From Amylibacter sp. (lineage in GTDB: Bacteria; Pseudomonadota; Alphaproteobacteria; Rhodobacterales; Rhodobacteraceae): a stretch of 64,000 bases of DNA. Numbering within the stretch: the first letter of the stretch is position 1; each line of letters starts with the position of its first letter. Under the pieces are notes generated by a model. That model saw only the letters and a list, made by a program, of their open reading frames with translations. It made no database searches and was not told the DNA's origin. Made by a program: the position numbers and the translations under genes. The stretch lies in contig JAJFHZ010000017.1 in the NCBI GenBank assembly GCA_021775355.1, forward strand, positions 124,001 through 188,000, in the 5' to 3' direction. Positions 55,616 through 64,000 of the stretch are shown in pieces.

Positions 55616-56439
55616 ACTACATATCCAAATTTTTTCATGACCCGCCCGTGATCCTGCAATATCTGCGCCACCTGATCTTCGGTCAGTTCGGTTTTCCATT
55701 GTTCGGCTTTGCCTGAGCGGAAGAACTGTTTTTGATTATCGGAATTTTCAACAAAACTGGTTTTCTTTTCCTGTTCCTGCAGTAGCTTAAAATCAGAGAA
55801 CCGCACAGATCGTTCCAGACGGTCACGATCAATCGGCAGGCCGATATGATGCACAACACGATCAAATGCTTCGTGGGGGTCTTTCAGCATATCTTCATAT
55901 CGCAGCATTAAAACCGGAAATTTACGCGCCTTTGACCAGCCAATAACATGATTGGACCAAGTTCCCAGAAATTGATAAACGGTATCGCCGACACCTAGTA
56001 ACGAGTTGTCATTTCGGGCGATCCCGTGGATGGCTTCATCAATCGTATTCCCGTAGTGGCTGGCATAAGACACAATCATATCCAGTGGATTACGCATGAT
56101 ATAGACAGCAGAGCGCGTTAATTCTGGCGGGATCAGTTTCACACCATAAGCAATCCCGTTTTCGCAATGGGTCTTGACCAGATTTATGTCGGCCTTGTTG
56201 TTTACGATCCCCTGCAAAACAGCAGGTCGTATGCGCGCACCTTGCATTGGGTTTGTCGGATCAAACACTTCTTTTGTGACCATTCGGTAAGCTTTTGAAT
56301 TGGAATCACCGATGCCAACCCGATGTATCTGATTTATCGGAACCGGTTTTTCAGAATTATATACATAATTCGCCAAAAACACCCGCAACCACGTGTTTCC
56401 GGATTTAGGGTAGGATGCAAGCCAGACGATGGATTTCAT
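55612..56439 (-). CDS. Sulfotransferase A (tandem pair)
   Basis: 275 residues, same family as the gene it overlaps: MKSIVWLASYPKSGNTWLRV, RNPLDMIVSYASHYGN, RYEDMLKDPHEAFD, LLQEQEKKTSF. About one third of residues appear to match sulfotransferase B across the full length. The pair is translationally coupled, downstream of the porin gene but after a separate terminator. Confidence 0.87.
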   Translation of the reverse strand: MKSIVWLASYPKSGNTWLRVFLANYVYNSEKPVPINQIHRVGIGDSNSKAYRMVTKEVFDPTNPMQGARIRPAVLQGIVNNKADINLVKTHCENGIAYGVKLIPPELTRSAVYIMRNPLDMIVSYASHYGNTIDEAIHGIARNDNSLLGVGDTVYQFLGTWSNHVIGWSKARKFPVLMLRYEDMLKDPHEAFDRVVHHIGLPIDRDRLERSVRFSDFKLLQEQEKKTSFVENSDNQKQFFRSGKAEQWKTELTEDQVAQILQDHGRVMKKFGYVV

Positions 56440-56481
56440 GGAACGACGTTTCTTTTGATTCTATTGCGCGTTCTACATAGC

Positions 56482-56513
56482 AAAAAGGGGGAACCAAAGT
56501 CCCCCCTTTTTTT
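56482..56513 (-). terminator. Rho-independent terminator of the porin gene
   Basis: On the minus strand AAAAAGGGGG(G) pairs with CCCCCTTTTT around ACTTTGGTT, ending in a T-run. It lies 21 bp after the porin stop. Confidence 0.88.
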
Positions 56514-56533
56514 AATTTTATAGTCAGTTCAGA

Positions 56534-57664
56534 TTAGAAGCTGAAAGAAGCGCCTACACCCAGAACTGTACCTTCAACGTTTTCAGCACCAAGAGCAGTA
56601 CCGGCGTTGTCAAAGGTTTCTGTAAAGTCTGTATTTGCAATGAAAGCACCGACTTTAAAGTTAGAGTTCACAGTATATTTAACAGCAAGAACGATTGTTT
56701 CCAGCTCTTCTTTAGCTGCACCACCCAATGCTACATTTTCATTGTCGATGTTTTCGCCGCTGAAGAAGGTCAATGAGTAGCTCATTGGGCCGTCTGAGTA
56801 GCCAATACCAACATCAAATGAATGACCGTCTTGCGCTGCAGTACCGTCTTGTTCAGCAAATGAACCACCGATTGTGAAACCACCAAAGCCCAAGTTCAGA
56901 CCAAAGCCCCAAACTTCTGGGTCAACGCCGCCTGCAGGTGCAGAGGCTGTGCCCCAACGTGCAGATGCGTCTACATCCATGCCGCCGAATGAACCGCCGT
57001 AGTTTGCAGCAATGTCAACGATGTCTGTCAATGTTGTGTTGTTGTTGACAGGACCGTTTGTTTGACCAGCGTCGCGTGCATAAGACGCGCCCAACTGCAG
57101 ACCAGCAAAGCGTGGTGAGAAGTAGCTGATACGTGCCGCGTCATTGTTGCGTGCGTTTTCAATGTATGTTGAACCCAATGTACCACGGAACAAGTCAGCA
57201 CCGGATACAGCACTTGAGTAAGGTACGAATGCTGTCAAAGAGCTTGATTGTGCAAAGATCAATGAATGATCAGGTGCGGCAACAGTCATTTTGTAGCCAG
57301 CTGAGTTTTCTGAACCAATGATGAATTTACCGAAATCACCGGAAACAGTCATGTATGCTTCGTCGATTTGGTCGCCGTTTGTGTTTGAACCGGCTTCAAG
57401 CTGGATATCAACACCGATTTTGATGCCGTTGTCCAAAGTGATAGATGGTTTGAAAAAGATTTCAGCGTTTGTCTGAACGTCGAGACCGTCGAAATCTGCA
57501 AGTGCAAGTCCAGTACCGGTATCGACTGAAGTAATAGCGATGTTAGTTGTGTAGTAACCGCTAAAACCCATGTTTACAGCACCAGCAGAAACTTCTGCTG
57601 CATTTGCCGCGCCAGCAAGGCCTGTTAGTGCCAATGCTGTTGTGCATAGTAGTGTGTTCTTCAT
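56534..57664 (-). CDS. Major outer-membrane porin
   Basis: 376 residues with a Sec signal (MKNTLLCTTALALTGLAGAANA). The mature chain is acidic and rich in Gly/Asn with alternating hydrophobic residues (beta barrel), and it ends in the C-terminal Phe (GVGASFSF) needed for Bam-mediated insertion. General diffusion porin of the alphaproteobacterial type. Likely highly expressed: clean terminator, own upstream region of about 370 bp. Codon use is strongly biased towards T-ending codons compared with neighbours. Confidence 0.92.
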   Translation of the reverse strand: MKNTLLCTTALALTGLAGAANAAEVSAGAVNMGFSGYYTTNIAITSVDTGTGLALADFDGLDVQTNAEIFFKPSITLDNGIKIGVDIQLEAGSNTNGDQIDEAYMTVSGDFGKFIIGSENSAGYKMTVAAPDHSLIFAQSSSLTAFVPYSSAVSGADLFRGTLGSTYIENARNNDAARISYFSPRFAGLQLGASYARDAGQTNGPVNNNTTLTDIVDIAANYGGSFGGMDVDASARWGTASAPAGGVDPEVWGFGLNLGFGGFTIGGSFAEQDGTAAQDGHSFDVGIGYSDGPMSYSLTFFSGENIDNENVALGGAAKEELETIVLAVKYTVNSNFKVGAFIANTDFTETFDNAGTALGAENVEGTVLGVGASFSF

Positions 57665-58032
57665 TATCCCAATCCTTTATGATCGTGTTGCTAAAAGTTA
57701 GCGTATTCGTTTTTCTGATTTTTCGGTAATTCAGATTAGTGCCTGTACCTTGAAATCAGAGTGTTTAGTCACAGACGAAGCCACAGAGGCCAAATCCGTT
57801 GCACCTAAAAACACATATTATGGTTTCACAAACAAGTCGCCCGGGGCTTTTATGCAGTATTGATCACAAATGATCACAAAATAGTTACATCCATGCAACA
57901 GAATTTAGCGGAACCGATCCATAATAATAGTTATGCCCGTAAATGTTGCTTTGATAAATCAAAAACGTGGGCAGGTACTAAGGACAAGTTTAGCGCATTG
58001 CCAGAAAACATCTTCCCCGCTAGGCTTCATCC
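57665..58032. promoter_or_regulatory. Region upstream of the porin with a 10-bp direct repeat
   Basis: TGATCACAAA occurs twice in a row (57861-57880), about 200 bp upstream of the porin start, each copy containing the palindrome TGATCA. It could be a regulator site for the porin or for the 58033 gene. No gene is supported in the gap. Confidence 0.4.
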
Positions 58033-58263
58033 ATGTTTACAATAGAACACGAATTTGATGCCACTGTTGTCACCTTGATCGATGAGGGCAATACCCCGCT
58101 TATCGAGGACGTAACAATCACTGTTTTTGCAGGCCAAGTGAATATCGAACAATTGGATACGCGCACAGACAGTGTGCAAAAAGTCACTTTTTCCTTGTCG
58201 CAATTACGTGAATTAGAGGCCGCGCTGGATTTGCCCGAAGGCAGTTACAAAATCAAGTTATAG
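58033..58263 (+). CDS. Hypothetical protein, 76 aa
   Basis: 76 residues predicted as mostly beta strand (FTIEHEFDATVVTLIDEGN, DVTITVFAGQVNIEQLD) with a helix (LSQLRELEAALDLP). No signal or family recognised. It converges on dgkA with 9 bp between stops. A short palindrome TATAGCC-ACTAT-GGCTATA spans the junction. Confidence 0.6.
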   Translation: MFTIEHEFDATVVTLIDEGNTPLIEDVTITVFAGQVNIEQLDTRTDSVQKVTFSLSQLRELEAALDLPEGSYKIKL

Positions 58264-58272
58264 CCACTATGG

Positions 58273-58653
58273 CTATAGTAACTTCGGCAACAAAATAATC
58301 AGCCAAACAATAAGTGTTGTGGCTGCCATCAACCCAACGGCGGCACAAGCGACATCTTTTGCTTTCTTGGACAAGGGGTGAATATCCGGTGAAATCCGGT
58401 CAATAGCCGCCTCAATCCCAGTATTCAACAATTCCACCACCAGTACCAGCATTCCGAATCCGATGATTACTGCGCGTTCAACTGGTGCCATATCAAAAGC
58501 AAACGTCAATGACGCCGAGATGATATTGGCCACGACCCATTGCGGAAAACTGGCCTCTTCCAGCCATGTGATTCTTATTCCCACCAAAGTCAGGATTGTG
58601 CGGTTTATCAGGCGTGGCCCTTCACGTTTAATGTATTTCAGCATGGTTCCCAT
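58273..58653 (-). CDS. dgkA: Diacylglycerol kinase DgkA
   Basis: 126 residues, three membrane helices. The DgkA signature is ELLNTGIEAAIDRIS, with ERAVIIGFGMLVLVV before it and HPLSKKAKDVACAAVG after it. Phosphorylates diacylglycerol to phosphatidate in the inner membrane. It overlaps the DUF167 gene by 26 bases if ATG 58653 is used. ATG 58644 is an alternative. Confidence 0.93.
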   Translation of the reverse strand: MGTMLKYIKREGPRLINRTILTLVGIRITWLEEASFPQWVVANIISASLTFAFDMAPVERAVIIGFGMLVLVVELLNTGIEAAIDRISPDIHPLSKKAKDVACAAVGLMAATTLIVWLIILLPKLL

Positions 58654-58909
58654 AATCTTCTATTTGAAACAGTTTGCGTTTTGACGCTACACCACACAAC
58701 AGCTTCAGCTTGCTTTTCGGCGTACCGATCACCTTTGCCAGAAGTTTTATGACGGCTATCGTTGCCTTACCGTTTTCAGGAACTGTAGTTACATAAACAC
58801 TGATATTATCATCATCGTACCTGATATGATTACGCTCAGCCTTTGGTGTAACAATCACTTCAAAGGGTTTTCTCTGGTGGGCTATATTATATAGATCATC
58901 TTTAGTCAT
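58628..58909 (-). CDS. DUF167 (YggU-like) protein
   Basis: 93 residues: FEVIVTPKAERNHI, VYVTTVPENGKATIAVIKLLAK and SKLKLLCGVASKRKLFQI, matching the small DUF167 fold. Function unknown. It is upstream of dgkA and overlaps it. Confidence 0.88.
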   Translation of the reverse strand: MTKDDLYNIAHQRKPFEVIVTPKAERNHIRYDDDNISVYVTTVPENGKATIAVIKLLAKVIGTPKSKLKLLCGVASKRKLFQIEDYGNHAEIH

Positions 58910-58988
58910 ACCCCTACCCTAAAAAGTTGCTTTGTGATCGCACTAAGCCATGCCATAGCTTTTCTAGACAACCTAAGGGAAAAAGCAG

Positions 58989-60091
58989 ATGAAGACAGGG
59001 TTTTTCTGGGATGAGAAATGTTTTTGGCACAGTGGTGGAAATTATGCGCTGACCATACCTGTTGGTGGCAATGTGCAACCTTTTGCCAGTGGCGGCTTAC
59101 CCGAAGACCCTGAAACAAAACGGCGATTAAAGAACCTGATTGATGTCACCGGTCTTGCTAAAGAGCTGGTTTGCCAATCTGCAGAACCTGCCAACTTGCA
59201 GGATTTGCAGCGAATACATCCTGACAGTTATTTAACCGCTTTCAAAGAAATGTCGGATAATGGTGGTGGTGAGATGGGCTTGCACGCCCCATTTGGGCTG
59301 GGCGGGTTTGAAATTGCGGCCCAGTCAGCTGGATTGGTAAAGGGCGCATTATTTAGTGTTTTAGTGGGAGAGGTGCAAAACGCCTATGCCTTATCGCGCC
59401 CGCCTGGCCATCATTGCTTGCCTGATGATCCCAACGGGTTTTGCTTGCTTGCCAATATCGCGATTGCGGTAGAGGCCGCTTTTGCTCAGGACCTGACATC
59501 CCGTGTAGCGATCATTGACTGGGATGTGCATCACGGCAATGGCACAGAAGCTGTGTTTTATGATCGTGATGATGTGCTGACAATTTCTATCCATCAAGAG
59601 AATAACTACCCGCTGGATACGGGTGCCGCGGTCGATCATGGGTCAGGCGCAGGTGTGGGGTATAATATGAATATACCGTTACCACCCGGTGCAGGGCACG
59701 CGACGTATTTAGAGGTAATGCAGCGTCTAGTATTACCTGCCTTGGAAAACTTTATCCCCGATGTGATCATTATCGCCTGCGGCTATGATGCCGCTGCAGT
59801 TGACCCATTGGGGCGGATGATGGCAACGGCACAAACGTTTCAGGATATGACTGGTATGGCTATGGGGGCGGCCGAAGAACTGTGTGACGGGCGGTTGGTG
59901 ATGGCCCATGAAGGTGGATATTCCGAAGTGTATGTCCCGTTTTGCGGCCACGCAGTGCTGACACAAATGTCCGGCAGTGATATAGAGGCCGAAGATCCTT
60001 TTGCCGAAACGTTTGAAATCCGCCAACCGAATGCACGCGTACAGGTGTTTTATTCCAGTCTTATTGACGATTACGTAGAGCTATTTGGATT

Positions 60092-60095
<4 letters not shown>
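58989..60095 (+). CDS. Class II histone-deacetylase-like amidohydrolase
   Basis: 368 residues of the HDAC/acetoin-utilisation family: RPPGHHCLPDDPNGFCLLAN (paired His), IDWDVHHGNGTEAVFY with the Zn ligands Asp and His, and ACGYDAAAVDPLGRM with the second Asp. Substrates in bacteria include acetylated polyamines or proteins. It converges with the acetoacetyl-CoA synthetase gene: the two stops share the TTTAAA palindrome, overlapping by 4 bases. Confidence 0.92.
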
Positions 60096-62053
<1,958 letters not shown>

Positions 62054-62114
62054 ATCGCCCCCTTTATTTGGCGGCAATTTGACAAATTTTCAAAGCGAGT
62101 ACCAGACCGTATTT

Positions 62115-62972
62115 TTACTGTTGGCTTGTTTTTGGATTAAAATCAAACACGCACCCGTCAGTCGCATACTTGGGGGGTGTAATACAAAGTGCTTTGGCCA
62201 CTTGCCAGGCTGCCACAACTTTAGGAACATACCCACGGGTTTCTGCGAATGGCGGCACGCCTTTATGTTTCTTCACTGCGTTTTCGCCCGCATTATATCC
62301 AGCCAAAGCTAGAACAGGATCGTGACCGAACTCTTTAATCAGCCAGTCAAGGTAAGCCACGCCACCTGCAATATTCTGCTTCGGGTCAGTACTGTCAGTT
62401 ACATTGAAGCGTTTTGCCGTTGCTGGAATAAGCTGCATCAGCCCCACCGCACCGGCCGAGCTTACTGCATCCGTTTTCCCGGCAGACTCTACCCCAATAA
62501 CCGCGAGAACCAATGCAGGCGATACATCTTTGCCTATAGTTGCCAATAATATCTCTGGGCCGTAAGCACTGACCAGTTTACGCATTGCAGCCAAACTGGG
62601 CGCCAAACCTTTGGATTGTGAAGGTGCTTTGGAAAGCTGAAGTTCTGCATTATTCAGGCGTAACAACGAGGCATTGGGTAAATCATGCGAAAACCCGGAC
62701 CAAAACCAACCATATTGATCAGACGGTTCCGGTGCCAGCTTTGCGACATCCGCAGGAACAGGAACTGAAGTAACGGTGGGTCGTTTCCGGTGATAATAAG
62801 ATTCTTCCGGTTTAATCTGAATGTTAATTCGCGACCCAAGCGGGTTCTGCCCGACCTTTACGCGCTTAAACGTATGCTCATTGCCAGCTTTTGTATCTCC
62901 AATAGATGTTATAAGGCCTGTAAATATCAGGCAACTTAATAAACCAATACGTTGTAGCCGTGCATATTCCAT
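62115..62972 (-). CDS. Lytic transglycosylase (SLT domain)
   Basis: 285 residues. A signal peptide (RIGLLSCLIFTGLITSIGDTKAG), a linker, then the SLT domain (about 135-260): GVESAGKTDAVSSAGAVGLMQ with catalytic Glu, MQLIPATAKRF and ALAGYNAGENAV. Cleaves peptidoglycan glycan strands. The start ATG 62972 is preferred over 63068, which would add 32 residues before the signal. Divergent neighbour is the pilin locus, where such enzymes often help assembly. Confidence 0.88.
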   Translation of the reverse strand: MEYARLQRIGLLSCLIFTGLITSIGDTKAGNEHTFKRVKVGQNPLGSRINIQIKPEESYYHRKRPTVTSVPVPADVAKLAPEPSDQYGWFWSGFSHDLPNASLLRLNNAELQLSKAPSQSKGLAPSLAAMRKLVSAYGPEILLATIGKDVSPALVLAVIGVESAGKTDAVSSAGAVGLMQLIPATAKRFNVTDSTDPKQNIAGGVAYLDWLIKEFGHDPVLALAGYNAGENAVKKHKGVPPFAETRGYVPKVVAAWQVAKALCITPPKYATDGCVFDFNPKTSQQ

Positions 62973-63309
62973 AAATACTGCCTGTTTTTTTCGACCTATA
63001 TACGCGATTTCACCAAGAACAGTGCAAATCTGGTCATATTTGCGCAAAGACTGTGGCAATACGGACATAGTCCAATACCTTCCATAAGCTTATAGGAAAA
63101 AGTGGAAAAATAAATAAAGCCCTATGCCTTTGTTTTAAATATAATAAAAATATAAAATGCAATTATCTTATCATTTTTTTTACTTTTTTTGGGGCCAGCC
63201 AAACTGTTGCCGCATTTAGACGGCTTATTAGGTCTCGAAAGCACGGGGACATATCCCACAACATACAAACAAAGCTTTCTATAACTTAGAGACCTTGGAG
63301 GGTACACAA
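62973..63309. promoter_or_regulatory. Divergent promoter region of transglycosylase and pilin genes
   Basis: 337 bp, strongly AT-rich at 63130-63190. Contains runs TTTTTTTT and TATAATAAAAATATAAAA. The pilin gene has a ribosome-binding site CTTGGAGGGTAC. No gene supported; short ORFs on the minus strand are shadows. Confidence 0.45.
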
Positions 63310-63453
63310 ATGAAAAAGTTTTTAAATGACGAATCTGGTGCTGTAACAGTTGACTTCGTAGTTCTTACAGCTGGTGCTGTTTTGATCGCGGTTGGTGTTG
63401 GTTCAGCACTTGCAACTAAAGTGACATCAGCAATCTCTGCTATCTCTCTTTAA
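63310..63453 (+). CDS. Flp-type pilin (Tad pilus)
   Basis: 47 residues: MKKFLNDESGAVTVDFVVLTAGAVLIA, a short prepilin leader ending in Gly, then a hydrophobic helix. A prepilin peptidase cuts after Gly10, giving +5 Asp (AVTVD) instead of the usual Glu. A strong terminator and short distance to cpaB mark it as the abundant first product of a Tad locus. Roseobacters often carry such DESGAVTVDF pilins. Confidence 0.9.
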   Translation: MKKFLNDESGAVTVDFVVLTAGAVLIAVGVGSALATKVTSAISAISL

Positions 63454-63490
63454 TAAGAGCGTGATGGGATTTCCCATCCATCAAAAATCA

Positions 63491-63524
63491 AAGGGATAGC
63501 TGCATAGTAGCTATCCTTTTTTTT
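63491..63524 (+). terminator. Rho-independent terminator after the pilin gene
   Basis: GGATAGCT pairs with AGCTATCC around GCATAGT, then eight T. A second small hairpin GATGGGA-TT-TCCCATC lies just upstream at 63466-63481. This would uncouple high pilin expression from the assembly genes. Confidence 0.93.
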
Positions 63525-63595
63525 GTCCCGCATAAGTCTGATTGCAAACAAATTTGCGGGCCATCATAGATTACTAGCTAACTTAAGGGGTTATT

Positions 63596-64000
63596 ATGCG
63601 TATTGTTTTTGCACTGGTACTTATACTGGGGATCGCGCTTGCAGGTGGCGCTGTTTATTTTGCGTCGCAACAGTTTAATGCTAATCAATCAAGGATTGCA
63701 GAGCTGAAGAAACGTGTTTCGAAAAATGTCGAATTGGTCGATGTCTATATCGCAGCCGCTGAACTTAAGTACGGTCAGATTCTAACAAAAGATGATGTCA
63801 AAACCATTGAATGGCCTATAAACAGTATTCCTGAAACGGCATTTACGAAGGTTGAAGATCTTTTTGGAGACGAACAAGAAACTGATAGTCGTGTCGTTAT
63901 CCGTGTTGTTGACCCGGGTGAAATCCTGTTGTCAACAAAAGTCACAAACCTGGGTGAAGATGCCGGTGTTGCATCACGCCTGGAAAAAGGCATGCGAGCA
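63596..64000 (+). CDS. cpaB: Flp pilus assembly protein CpaB (3' end beyond window)
   Basis: First 135 residues: a membrane anchor (IVFALVLILGIALAGGAVYFA), then the SAF-like domain with VYIAAAELKYGQILTKDDVK and VVDPGEILLS. The RcpC/CpaB family acts in the periplasm of the Tad secretion system. ATG 63596 follows TTAAGGGGTTATT. Confidence 0.93.
   Translation, partial: MRIVFALVLILGIALAGGAVYFASQQFNANQSRIAELKKRVSKNVELVDVYIAAAELKYGQILTKDDVKTIEWPINSIPETAFTKVEDLFGDEQETDSRVVIRVVDPGEILLSTKVTNLGEDAGVASRLEKGMRA

Overview
The window looks like a chromosome segment of a low-to-moderate-GC member of the Rhodobacterales (Roseobacter group, Alphaproteobacteria). The evidence is the run murA - DUF2948 - hisD - UPF0262 - low-molecular-weight phosphatase - infA - maf - RNase E/G - yacG, which I know as a conserved block in that order, together with a TRAP transporter with a Tat-exported binding protein, a truncated haemoglobin beside an Rrf2 regulator, and a Flp/Tad pilus locus. 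No rRNA, CRISPR array or intact insertion sequence was seen.

Layout. 1-870: Rrf2/NsrR-like regulator facing a small membrane protein and a group III truncated haemoglobin (nitric-oxide response). 859-4134: YcjF/YcjX-like stress pair and truA. 4228-7489: metallo-beta-lactamase-fold hydrolase, proline-racemase-family enzyme and MATE exporter. 7556-14720: an accessory stretch with two related Tat-exported proteins, an MttB-like methyltransferase, a secreted three-repeat cysteine protein, an EamA exporter and a GC-rich CPA2 antiporter. 15154-25606: tRNA-Thr and the core block above, interrupted by a glycine-rich lipoprotein and a LysR regulator, ending in an FtsH-type protease.

25780-47793 is an integrated genomic island of about 22 kb. 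It sits in the 3' end of tRNA-Phe(GAA): the last 14 bases of the tRNA, ACCCTCGGGCACCA, recur at 47780-47793, next to a tyrosine integrase with an AlpA-like regulator and a P4-type primase-helicase. Cargo lies between. One operon (26928-31135) encodes a three-domain protein (DEDDy exonuclease, DUF429, nucleotide-kinase-like P-loop), a short adenylosuccinate-synthetase homologue resembling the PurZ branch (Ser13 where PurA has its catalytic Asp), and a dCTP-deaminase/dUTPase-fold protein that has lost the deaminase Glu and gained a membrane segment and coiled coil. I regard this as the best candidate for an undescribed system, plausibly nucleotide-based phage defence. Other cargo is an XRE-ImmA/IrrE regulator with a partner, a protein ending in a LOTUS-like domain, a HelD-like helicase with zinc ribbons, and a ThiL-like / metallophosphoesterase / HIT operon with a cupin upstream.

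47800-54421: two hydroxyacid dehydrogenases, a small membrane protein, an amidase and a three-gene TRAP transporter, apparently a catabolic unit. 54746-57664: two tandem sulfotransferases and a major porin. 58033-62972: small proteins, DgkA, DUF167, class II deacetylase, acetoacetyl-CoA synthetase and a lytic transglycosylase. 63310-64000: Flp pilin with a strong terminator and the start of cpaB. A short intergenic repeat recurs at least five times (12030, 13277, 33549, 37948, 42540), always in gaps within accessory DNA.
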